DNA from: Pseudomonadota bacterium
GTDB lineage: Bacteria; Pseudomonadota; Alphaproteobacteria; Azospirillales; Azospirillaceae
Reading direction: 5' to 3'
NCBI GenBank assembly: GCA_023416455.1
Contig: JAEZHQ010000468.1
Span: 1-14,624, forward strand
DNA length: 14,624 nt
A program made the translations under genes and the position numbers. The notes under the pieces are model-generated. The model did no database searches. It had not been told where the DNA came from and was given only the letters and a program-made list of their open reading frames with translations. How positions within the stretch are numbered: position 1 is the stretch's first letter; each line of letters begins with the position of its first letter. Positions 7,379 to 14,448 of this stretch are shown one piece after another.

Positions 7379-7403
7379 GCCCGCGGGGCCGCCGTCGCGG
7401 CCC
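7368..7403. repeat. Two abutting 7-bp stem-loops
   Basis: CGCGGGC-ATGA-GCCCGCG (7368-7385) is immediately followed by GGGCCGC-CGTC-GCGGCCC (7386-7403). Both stems are perfect with 4-nt loops. A smaller stem, GGGGCC-GTCC-GGCCCC, lies upstream at 7329-7344. Together with the flanking larger hairpins they form an unusually structured convergent intergenic region. Confidence 0.5.
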
Positions 7404-7404
7404 T

Positions 7405-7437
7405 CCAGCGGCACCGGTCAAAGACCGGTGCCGCTGG
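7405..7437 (-). terminator. 15-bp perfect stem-loop directly after the aminotransferase stop
   Basis: Arms 7405-7419 (CCAGCGGCACCGGTC) and 7423-7437 are perfect reverse complements around an AAA loop. On the minus strand the hairpin begins 2 nt after the aminotransferase stop codon. It is the strongest hairpin in the window and probably ends or protects the ligase/ALDH/aminotransferase transcript, although no U-tract follows. Confidence 0.55.
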
Positions 7438-7439
7438 TA

Positions 7440-8786
7440 TCAGCGGCGCAGCAGGGGGGCGATGCCGCGCTCCACCGCCACGCCCAGCATGCCGGCGATG
7501 CGGCCGACGATGTCGGCGTCGATCGTGTAGGGCGGCGCCAGCAGGATGTGGTTGCCGCGCTCGCCGTCGATGGTGCCGGGCATGGCGTAGACCAGCAGCC
7601 CGGCCTCCATGGCCGCCTGCTTGACCGCCTCGTGGGCCTTGAGCGCCGGATCGAACGGCTCCCGGGTCTCGCGGTCGCGGACGAACTCTACGGCCAGGAA
7701 CAGGCCGCGCCCCCGGATGTCGCCGACATTGGGATGGTTGCCGAGCGTGGTGAGCAGGGCCTGATGCAGGCGGGTCCCCTCCTCCCGCACCCGGGCCAGC
7801 AGGCCGTCGCGGCGGATGACGCGCTGCACCGCCAGGGCCGCCGCGCAGGCCAGCGGGTGGCCCATGTAGGTGAAGCCGTTCTGCAACGCCCCCGACCCGG
7901 CGACCACGGCGTCGTGGATGGCCTCCGACGCGAACACCGCGGCGATCGGGGCGTAGCCGCCGCCCAGCCCCTTGGCGACGACCAGGATGTCCGGGGTCAC
8001 CCCTTCCTGCTCGCAGGCGTGCAGGGTGCCGGTGCGGCCCATGCCGCACATCACCTCGTCCAGGATCAGCAGGACGCCGTGGCGGTCGCAGATCTCGCGG
8101 ATGCGCCGGAGGTAGCCCGGCGCCGGGGCGACGGCCCCGGCGGTGGCCCCGACCACCGTCTCGGCGATGAAGGCCAGGATGGTGTCGGGGCCGCGGGCCA
8201 GGATCATCCGCTCCAGCTCGTCGGCGGCCCGGCGCCCGTACGCCTCCGGGCTTTCCCCCGGTTCGGCGTAGCGGTAGGGGAAGCAGGGGGCGATGAAGGC
8301 GGCGTCGAACAGCAGCGGGGCGTAGAGCTGGCGCCGGCCGAGGTTGCCGCTGACCGACAGCGCCCCCAGCGTGTTGCCGTGGTAGCTCTGGTGGCGCGCG
8401 ATCACCGTGGTCCGCCGCCCCTCCCCGCGCTCCACCGCGGCCTGTCGGGCCAGCTTGAGGGCGCTTTCCACCGCCTCCGACCCGCCGCTCAGCAGGAGGA
8501 CGCGCGACAGCCCCGGCGGGGCGGTGGAGGCCAGCTCGGCGGCCAGCGCCTCCGTCGCCTCGGTGGTGTAGAAGGAGGTGTGGACGTAGTCGATCCGGTC
8601 GAGCTGCTCGCGCAGCGCCGCCGTGATCTCCGGGTGGCAGTGGCCCAGGGAGGACACCGCCGCGCCGCCGCAAGCGTCGATCCGGCGCCGGCCCTCGGAA
8701 TCGACGATCCACGGCCCGTCGCCGGCCACGGCGACGGGATAGCGGTGGGATGGCTTGCGGTAGAAGACGCTCGACCGGTCGCTCAT
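7440..8786 (-). CDS. Class III (omega-) aminotransferase, PLP-dependent
   Basis: A 448-residue fold-type I, class III aminotransferase that moves an amino group between an amine or amino acid and a keto acid. Features are SGGSEAVESALKLAR at 100-114 (phosphate binding), SYHGNTLGA at 134-142, LDEVMCGMGRTG at 242-253 with pyridine-nitrogen Asp243, AKGLGGGYAP at 271-280 with Schiff-base Lys272, and YMGHPLACAAAL at 308-319. Length and motifs are normal for the group that includes omega-amino acid:pyruvate and diamine transaminases. The ATG lies 4 nt after the ALDH stop, as last gene of the three-gene operon. Pairing with an ALDH suggests it produces a semialdehyde that the ALDH oxidises. The exact substrate is unknown. 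Confidence 0.93.
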   Translation of the reverse strand: MSDRSSVFYRKPSHRYPVAVAGDGPWIVDSEGRRRIDACGGAAVSSLGHCHPEITAALREQLDRIDYVHTSFYTTEATEALAAELASTAPPGLSRVLLLSGGSEAVESALKLARQAAVERGEGRRTTVIARHQSYHGNTLGALSVSGNLGRRQLYAPLLFDAAFIAPCFPYRYAEPGESPEAYGRRAADELERMILARGPDTILAFIAETVVGATAGAVAPAPGYLRRIREICDRHGVLLILDEVMCGMGRTGTLHACEQEGVTPDILVVAKGLGGGYAPIAAVFASEAIHDAVVAGSGALQNGFTYMGHPLACAAALAVQRVIRRDGLLARVREEGTRLHQALLTTLGNHPNVGDIRGRGLFLAVEFVRDRETREPFDPALKAHEAVKQAAMEAGLLVYAMPGTIDGERGNHILLAPPYTIDADIVGRIAGMLGVAVERGIAPLLRR

Positions 8787-8790
8787 CGGA

Positions 8791-10362
8791 TCACACCCCC
8801 ATCAGTGTCTGGTTCTGCTCGCGCATGAACAGCGGCAGGTAATGCGGGCCGAAGGCGTTCTTGCCGGTCAGGCCCGACGCCTTCCAGCCGCCGAAGGACT
8901 GGATGCCCGGCCAGGCGCCGGTGGTGGCGCCGCTGCGGCGGTTGGCGTAGAGGGTGCCGGCCTCGATGTGGTCGAGGAAGTAGCGCAGGTCCGCCTCGTC
9001 CCGGCCATAGAAGCCGGCGGTCAGGCCGTAGCGGATGCCGTTGGCGCGCGCCACCCCCTCCTCCAGCGTCGTGTAGCGCTGGAGCACGAGGTAGGGCAGG
9101 AACAGCTCGTCGCGCACCTGCGTGTGCTCCGGCGGCAGGTCGGTGACGATCACCGGCTGGACGTAGACGCCGCGGTCGAAGATCCCGCCGCTCATCCGCT
9201 CGCCGCCGAGCACCACCCGGCCGTCGGCCCTGGCCTCGGCCACCGCCCGGGCGTAGCGCTCGCCCGCCGCCTCGTCGATCAGCGGGCCGACGAACACGTC
9301 CTGCTCGGCGGGGTCGCCGACCTTGAAACGCGACGCCTTCTCGATCAGCAGCGGCAGGAAGGCGTCGTAGACCGCCTCGTCGATGTAGGCGACCTCGCAG
9401 GAGCTGCACTTCTCGCCCTGGAGGCCGAAGGCCGAGCGGGCCAGCCCTTCGGCCGCCGCGTCGAGGTCGGCGGTGCGCGACACGATGGTGGGGTTCTTGC
9501 CGCCCATCTCGGCGATCACCGGGCGCACCCCGACGCCGCCCGCCAGCTGGGCGTGGATGGCGTGGCCGACCTGGGTGGACCCGGTGAAGCCGGCGCCGTC
9601 GATGCCGGCGGTGATCAGCGCCCTGCCGGTCTCGTCGCCGCCCATCACCACGTTCAGCACGCCCGGCGGCAGGCCGGCCTCGCGGAAGCAGGAGGCGATG
9701 ATCGACGCGGTCAGCCCGCTGGTCTCGCTGGGCTTCAGGACCACCGTGTTGCCGGTCATCATCGCTGAGGCGGCGAGGTTGATCGGGGTGGAAAGCGGGA
9801 AGTTGTAGGGGCCGACGATGCCGAACACGCCGTAGGGGCGCAGCCGGGTCGAGCTGACCTCGCCGGGGACCGCCGAGGCCAGCGGGCGGACGTAGCCGTC
9901 GTTGCGGCGCATCTCCTCGGCGTAGAAGGGAATGACGTCGAGCGCCTCCTCGGCCTCGCCGATGGCCTCGAAGCGGGATTTGCCGACCTCCAGAAGGCAG
10001 GCGATGCCGAGGTCGAAACGGCGCTCGGCGAGGCGGCGCGAGGCGTCCTCCAGGATGCGGACGCGCTCGGCCCAGGGGGTGGCGGCCCAGCCGCGGAAGG
10101 CGGCACGGGCGGCGGCGACGGCCTTGCGCACGGTCTCCGGCGAGGCGGCGTAGCAGGTGGCCAGGGTCAGCGAGCGGTCGATCGGGCTGACGATCGTGTA
10201 GGGCGTGCCCTCGGTGCTGTCCTCGCCGTTGATCAGGTTGGGCAGCGGCTTGCCGAGGCGGGCCTTGGCCGCGGGGATCTCCCGGTCGAGCATGGCGTGG
10301 AGGCTGGAGAAGTCGACACCCAGGTTGGTGTAGGTGACGCGCGGGATGTCCGGAAACTGCAT
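8791..10362 (-). CDS. Aldehyde dehydrogenase, L-glutamate-gamma-semialdehyde (P5C) dehydrogenase-like
   Basis: A 523-residue NAD(P)-dependent aldehyde dehydrogenase with the long N-terminal region typical of RocA/P5C dehydrogenases. Key positions are N187 in GPYNFP, K210 in VLKPSE, catalytic Glu285 in EMGGKN, and nucleophile Cys319 in GEKCSSCE, the context characteristic of P5C dehydrogenases. Near the C-terminus, ANRRSGATTGAWPG and SFGGWKASG match the same group. A strong AGGAGG precedes the ATG. It sits between the ligase (33 nt upstream) and the aminotransferase (4 nt downstream). In many proteobacteria P5C oxidation is done by bifunctional PutA, so this stand-alone paralogue probably oxidises a pathway-specific semialdehyde instead. 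That substrate assignment is inference. Confidence 0.92.
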   Translation of the reverse strand: MQFPDIPRVTYTNLGVDFSSLHAMLDREIPAAKARLGKPLPNLINGEDSTEGTPYTIVSPIDRSLTLATCYAASPETVRKAVAAARAAFRGWAATPWAERVRILEDASRRLAERRFDLGIACLLEVGKSRFEAIGEAEEALDVIPFYAEEMRRNDGYVRPLASAVPGEVSSTRLRPYGVFGIVGPYNFPLSTPINLAASAMMTGNTVVLKPSETSGLTASIIASCFREAGLPPGVLNVVMGGDETGRALITAGIDGAGFTGSTQVGHAIHAQLAGGVGVRPVIAEMGGKNPTIVSRTADLDAAAEGLARSAFGLQGEKCSSCEVAYIDEAVYDAFLPLLIEKASRFKVGDPAEQDVFVGPLIDEAAGERYARAVAEARADGRVVLGGERMSGGIFDRGVYVQPVIVTDLPPEHTQVRDELFLPYLVLQRYTTLEEGVARANGIRYGLTAGFYGRDEADLRYFLDHIEAGTLYANRRSGATTGAWPGIQSFGGWKASGLTGKNAFGPHYLPLFMREQNQTLMGV

Positions 10363-10395
10363 GGGTCTGTTCCCCTCCTGGATCGGGAGCGCCGT

Positions 10396-12006
10396 TCAGC
10401 GGCGGATGACGTGGTCGGTCTTGGCGAGGTCCCAGCAGCCGTCCGCGTCGCGGGACAGCAGCTCCTTGCGGATGCGCAGGCTGGGGGTCTTGGGAAACGC
10501 GTCGATGAAGGCGACGAAGCGCGGGATCTGGAAGTAGGCCATCCGCCCCTCGCACCAGCGGATGAGGTCGAGCGGGTCGAGCGCCGCCCCCGGCCGCAGT
10601 CTCAGGAACGCCTTGATGTCCTCGTCCTGGAGGTCGTTGACGACACCGACGACGGCCGATTCCTCGACGTCGGGGTGCTGGTTGAGGATCCGCTCGACCT
10701 CGAAGGCGGCGATGTTCTCGCCGCGCCGGCGCAGGCTGTCCTTCTTGCGGCCGAGATAGACGAGGTCGCCCTCGGCGTCGGCCACCGCCAGGTCGCCGGT
10801 GCGCAGCACCCCATCGACCAGCACCGCGGCGGTGGCCTCGGGGTTGCGCCAGTAGCCGGGCGTGAGGATCCCCGGCACCCGCTCGCGGATCCAGATTTCC
10901 CCGCGCTGCCCCGGCCCGGCCGGCTTGCCGTCGTCGTCGACCAGCGTGATCTCGAAATGCGGCAGCGGCCGGCCGACCGAACCAATCTTGCCGGTCAGGT
11001 TCAGGGTGGCGAAGCTGGCGCATTCGGTCAGGCCGTAGCATTCACGGATGGCGACCCCGAACCGCTCCTGGAAGGCGCGCCACACCGGCTCCGGGCAGCC
11101 GCCGCCCCAGGCGACGCGCACGCCGTGGTCGCGGTCGCGCGGGCCGGGGGGTTCCTTCAGCAGGAGAGCCAGGACGCCGCCGAGGAAATGGATGTGGGTG
11201 GCGCCCAGCGCCCGCACCTCGTCCCAGAAGCGCGAGACGCTGAATTTGGGGACGAGCCCCAGGGTGATGCGGTGCTGCACCGCGACGATCAGCACCTCGC
11301 AGCCGCCGATGTGGTAGAGCGGCTCCCACATGTGGAAGATGTCGCCATCGCCGACGCCGCCGGCCCGGGCGGCGGCGTGGGCCGCCACCCGCAGCATGCG
11401 GTCGGTGAGAAGCACGCCCTTGGGCATGCCCGTGGTGCCCGAGGTGTAGCTGATGTAGATGACGTCGTCCGGCGCCACCGCGCTGGGGAAGGGGCGGTCG
11501 TCGCCGTGGCCGGTCAGCCGCGTCAGGTTCAGCCCCTCCGCCCCCTCCGGCGCGCCGTTCCAGTAGACCGTGCCGATCCCGGCCGCCGCCAGCGCCGGGG
11601 CCGCGGCGTCGCGCAGCGCCTCCTCGACGATCGCGCAGGCGCAGTCGGCGTTGGCCAGCAGGTAGACGAGCCCCTCCCCGCGCAGGTGGACGTTGACGGG
11701 AACGTGCAGGGCGCCGAGCCGGGCCAGCGCGAAGAAGAGCGCCATGTTCTCGACGCTCGTGTTCAGCATCACCGCCACCCGGTCGCCGGACCTGATCCCG
11801 GCCGCGGCGAGTCCGTTGGCGATGCGGTCGGCCATCCGGTCAAGCTCCGCCACCGTAACCGCGCGGTCGCCGGCACGGCAGTAGATCCGCGCGCCGTCCT
11901 CCCGGGCGCTGCGCGCCAGCAGCGCCCCAATGGTGGAGTCGTCGCGCCCCCACGGCTGCCCGGCCGCCGCCGCTCCATCCCGCACACCCTCCGATTCCCC
12001 CGCCAT
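10396..12006 (-). CDS. AMP-dependent acyl-CoA ligase (CaiC-like), variant A10 lysine
   Basis: A 536-residue ANL-superfamily enzyme that activates a carboxylic acid with ATP and CoA. The P-loop YTSGTTGMPKG is at 187-197, YGLTE at 324-328, TGD at 403-405 and GRKKDSLRRRGENI at 419-432. Overall arrangement and length resemble crotonobetaine/carnitine-CoA ligases. The C-terminal A10 motif reads FPKTPSLRIRKELL (504-517). Where SGK is usual, the sequence is SLR, so the adenylation lysine is replaced by Arg511. I re-read the codons (AGC CTG CGC) and there is no frameshift. GGAAGGGG precedes the ATG. It is the first gene of the operon and divergent from the FAD oxidase. It may still perform thioester formation, or use a modified adenylation step. 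Confidence 0.92.
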   Translation of the reverse strand: MAGESEGVRDGAAAAGQPWGRDDSTIGALLARSAREDGARIYCRAGDRAVTVAELDRMADRIANGLAAAGIRSGDRVAVMLNTSVENMALFFALARLGALHVPVNVHLRGEGLVYLLANADCACAIVEEALRDAAAPALAAAGIGTVYWNGAPEGAEGLNLTRLTGHGDDRPFPSAVAPDDVIYISYTSGTTGMPKGVLLTDRMLRVAAHAAARAGGVGDGDIFHMWEPLYHIGGCEVLIVAVQHRITLGLVPKFSVSRFWDEVRALGATHIHFLGGVLALLLKEPPGPRDRDHGVRVAWGGGCPEPVWRAFQERFGVAIRECYGLTECASFATLNLTGKIGSVGRPLPHFEITLVDDDGKPAGPGQRGEIWIRERVPGILTPGYWRNPEATAAVLVDGVLRTGDLAVADAEGDLVYLGRKKDSLRRRGENIAAFEVERILNQHPDVEESAVVGVVNDLQDEDIKAFLRLRPGAALDPLDLIRWCEGRMAYFQIPRFVAFIDAFPKTPSLRIRKELLSRDADGCWDLAKTDHVIRR

Positions 12007-12030
12007 GCGCCCCTTCCGTGCCCGGTCTGA

Positions 12031-12069
12031 ACTATCGCATGAAAATATTGACTACCGTATTTCGATATG
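12031..12069. promoter_or_regulatory. AT-rich divergent control region with imperfect operator-like repeat
   Basis: This AT-rich patch lies between the ligase and FAD oxidase genes. ATGAAAATA (12039-12047) and TATTTCGAT (12058-12066) are imperfect inverted repeats (7 of 9) around a 10-bp spacer that begins TTGACT. An outer pair, TATCG/CGATA, lies at 12033-12037/12063-12067. The words AACTATC, ATATTG and GATATG also occur in the IclR-flanking region, so a shared regulator is possible. No convincing complete -35/-10 pair was found. Confidence 0.4.
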
Positions 12070-12113
12070 TCAAGCCTTGTCCATCGCGTTCAGCGCGCCA
12101 ACGGGATCAGCCG

Positions 12114-13415
12114 ATGTCACACCGCTTTCTCGCCGACGACTTCACCGAGGAACCCTACTGGACGGAATCCCTGCCGCCCTTCGAGATCACCGGCGGGACG
12201 CCGCCCGCCGCCGCCGAGGTCGCCGTCATCGGCGGCGGCTACGCCGGCCTGTCGGCGGCCCTGACCCTGGCCCGGGCCGGGCGGTCGGTGGTGGTGCTGG
12301 AGATGCGCGGCATCGGCGACGGCGCCGCCGCCCGCGCCGCCGGGTCGCTGAGCCACGTGCCGAAGGCCGGGCTGGCCGACCTGGCCAAGCGCTACGGGGA
12401 GCCGACCGCCCGCGAGGTCTACCGCGAGGCCCGCGAGGCCCGCGAGTATGTGGAAGGCCTGATCCGCGACCACCGCATCGAATGCGGGCTGCGCAGCGGC
12501 TGGCGCTTCGTCGCCGCCCACAGCCCGCGCGCCTTCGAGCGCCAGCGCGCCTCCTACGCCACGCTGCGCGAGACCTGGGGCGAGGTCGAACTGGTCGAGC
12601 GCTCCGCCCAGCGCGCGGTGATCGGCTCCGACGCCTTCTTCGGCGGGGTGAAGATCCCGCGTTCGGCCACCCTTCAGCCGGCCATGCTGCAACGCGGGCT
12701 CGCCCGCGCCGCGGTGGCGGCCGGCGCGACGCTGGTCCAGCACAACCGGGTCCACGCGGTTCAGCGCACCGCCTCCGGCTTCACGCTGACCACCGATACC
12801 GGGACGGTCGCGGCCAAGGCGGTGATTCTCGCCACCAATGGCGAGACCGCCGTCGACGCCCCCGGCATGGCGCGGCTGCGGCGGCGGCTGCTCCGCATCC
12901 CCGCCTTCGCGCTGGCCACCCAGCCGGTGCCGGCCGAGCTGGTCCGACGGGTCCTGCCGATCGGCGGGCCGGTGTCGGACACCTACAAGATCATCAACTA
13001 CATCGCCCCGGACGAGACGGGGACCCGCTTCATCCTGTCCGGCCGTGCCGGCCGCAGCGACGGCGACCTGCGCGGCAAGGCGACGCGGATGTTCGGCTAT
13101 TTCCGCGACCGCTTCCCCGACCTGCACGACGTGCGGGTCAGCCATTGCTGGACCGGCAGCTTCGCCGTCACCGCCGACTGGATGCCCCACGTCGGGGTCG
13201 AGGACGGCATCCATTACGTGCTGGGCTGCTGCGGCACCGGCATCCCCATGTCGACCTACCTGGGCCACAAGGTGGCGCAGTCGATCATCGACCGCGACGC
13301 CGCGCCGCCGGTCTTCGCCCGCCCCCTGCCCAGCTTCCCGCTGTTCGGGGCGGAGGAGGCGCTTCTGCCCATCGCGGTGCGCGGCTACGCGCTGCGCGAC
13401 CGCCTGTTCCGCTGA
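12114..13415 (+). CDS. FAD-dependent amine oxidase-like oxidoreductase (DAO/PuuB family)
   Basis: A 433-residue flavoprotein of the D-amino-acid oxidase superfamily, close in layout to gamma-glutamylputrescine oxidase. The Rossmann FAD motif VAVIGGGYAGLSAAL runs 36-50 and ends with E63 in VVLE, which binds ribose. The segment after it, GIGDGAAARAAG (67-78), replaces the usual GASGRNGG-type flavin loop. The C-terminal FAD site has WTGSFAVTADWMPHVG and GCCGTGIPMS. Homologues oxidise an amine to an imine or aldehyde with O2 or another acceptor. The start at 12114 was preferred because the conserved N-terminus (ADDFTEEPYW) begins there. An upstream in-frame start at 12018 would extend through the control region. 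It is followed after 13 nt by the OCD-like gene. The substrate is unknown. Confidence 0.9.
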   Translation: MSHRFLADDFTEEPYWTESLPPFEITGGTPPAAAEVAVIGGGYAGLSAALTLARAGRSVVVLEMRGIGDGAAARAAGSLSHVPKAGLADLAKRYGEPTAREVYREAREAREYVEGLIRDHRIECGLRSGWRFVAAHSPRAFERQRASYATLRETWGEVELVERSAQRAVIGSDAFFGGVKIPRSATLQPAMLQRGLARAAVAAGATLVQHNRVHAVQRTASGFTLTTDTGTVAAKAVILATNGETAVDAPGMARLRRRLLRIPAFALATQPVPAELVRRVLPIGGPVSDTYKIINYIAPDETGTRFILSGRAGRSDGDLRGKATRMFGYFRDRFPDLHDVRVSHCWTGSFAVTADWMPHVGVEDGIHYVLGCCGTGIPMSTYLGHKVAQSIIDRDAAPPVFARPLPSFPLFGAEEALLPIAVRGYALRDRLFR

Positions 13416-13428
13416 GGGAGGACCACCG

Positions 13429-14370
13429 ATGCTCACCCTGTCGCGCGCCGACGTCGAAGCCCTGGGCCTGACGATCCCGGCCTGCACCGAAGCCCTGGAA
13501 GTGGCCTTCCTCGCGGTCGGCGAGGGCCGCCTGACGGCGCGCCCGAAATCGACCATCAGCCTGGCGGACGGCAGCTTCTTCATCGGCGCCGTCGCCTGCT
13601 GGCCCGAACGCGGGATCGGCCTGTTCCACAACATCATGGGAACGGCGGCCGCCAACGTGCCGCCGGGGGCGCCCCACTACACCAGCCGCCAGCTGGTATC
13701 GGACTATCACACGGCGACTCCGCTGGCCCTCATCGACGGCAGCGTCACCTCGACCATCCTGCCGGCCGCCATCACCGCCCTGACCGCACCGCGGCTCGCC
13801 CGCCCGGACAGCCGGATCGCCACCTTCGTCGGTGCCGGGGTCCAGGCGCGGGTCAACCTGGAGGCGCTGGCCCCGCTGTTCCCCATCGCGGAAGTCCGCG
13901 TCCTGTCCCGCACCGAACGGTCGGCCGCGTCCTTCGCCGCCCACGCGCGCGACCGCGGCTACGCCGCCCGCGTCCTCACCAATGCCCGCGAAGCGGTGGC
14001 CGGCGCCGACCTGATCGTGACCAGCGTGCCGGGCGGACCGGGCAGCGCGCCCTTCCTGGATCCGGCCTGGGTATCGCCCGGCGCCTATGTCAGCGCGGTC
14101 GACCTCGGCCGCAGCTGGCATCCCGGCTTCGAGAGCTTCGAGCGGATCGTCACCGACGACCGCGCGCAGGCGGTGCTCCAGAACGCCGAGGGGCGCATGC
14201 CCTACAAAGGCAATTTCGACACCGAGATCCCCGAGCTGGTCGCCGGGACCCGGCCCGGCCGGAGCGGCCCGGCCGAACGGATCGCCGTCATCCACCCCGG
14301 CAACGCCGTGGGCGTGATGGGGCTGACCGCCCTCATCCTGGAGGCGAGCCGCCGGCGTTCCGCCGGCTGA
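13429..14370 (+). CDS. Ornithine cyclodeaminase/mu-crystallin-fold protein, divergent active site
   Basis: A 313-residue member of the OCD/mu-crystallin family (ornithine cyclodeaminases, alanine dehydrogenases, ketimine and pyrroline-2-carboxylate reductases). The NAD-binding motif FVGAGVQARVNLEAL is at 133-147. The usual substrate-binding Arg in LTxxRTAA is absent: the segment reads TSTILPAA at 107-114. The customary GVK lysine region reads GLFHNIMG (64-71), and the AVGAD segment reads AVDLG (223-227). The fold is therefore clear but the classical lysine-type cyclodeaminase chemistry is doubtful. GGGAGG lies 8 nt before the ATG, and the gene follows the FAD oxidase by 13 nt, suggesting joint function. 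It could be an imine reductase or an accessory subunit of the oxidase. Confidence 0.88.
   Translation: MLTLSRADVEALGLTIPACTEALEVAFLAVGEGRLTARPKSTISLADGSFFIGAVACWPERGIGLFHNIMGTAAANVPPGAPHYTSRQLVSDYHTATPLALIDGSVTSTILPAAITALTAPRLARPDSRIATFVGAGVQARVNLEALAPLFPIAEVRVLSRTERSAASFAAHARDRGYAARVLTNAREAVAGADLIVTSVPGGPGSAPFLDPAWVSPGAYVSAVDLGRSWHPGFESFERIVTDDRAQAVLQNAEGRMPYKGNFDTEIPELVAGTRPGRSGPAERIAVIHPGNAVGVMGLTALILEASRRRSAG
14351..14367 (+). terminator. 7-bp GC-rich stem-loop overlapping the end of the OCD-like gene
   Basis: GCCGGCG-TTC-CGCCGGC is a perfect 7-bp hairpin ending at the last codon before the TGA. No T-run follows. It is a weak terminator candidate. Confidence 0.25.
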
Positions 14371-14390
14371 TCTCCGGGCGGCCGGGGAGC

Positions 14391-14420
14391 AGGCGGCCCC
14401 AGGCGGCCCCAGGCGGCCCT
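14391..14420. repeat. 10-bp tandem repeat, three copies
   Basis: AGGCGGCCCC occurs three times head to tail, the last copy ending in T instead of C. It lies in the 78-nt gap between the convergent OCD-like and trkH genes. It is a simple short repeat likely to vary in copy number. Confidence 0.7.
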
Positions 14421-14448
14421 CAAGGGAAGCGCGCAGGCGCCGGCCGGA

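Noticed and set aside
8783..11041. A 752-codon minus-strand frame across the ALDH and ligase genes
   Set aside because: Arg/Pro/Gly/Ala-rich without motifs, whereas the overlapping frames give clear ALDH and ligase proteins.
12018..12113. Upstream in-frame start for the FAD oxidase adding 32 residues
   Set aside because: The extension crosses the AT-rich divergent control region and is unlike the family N-terminus.
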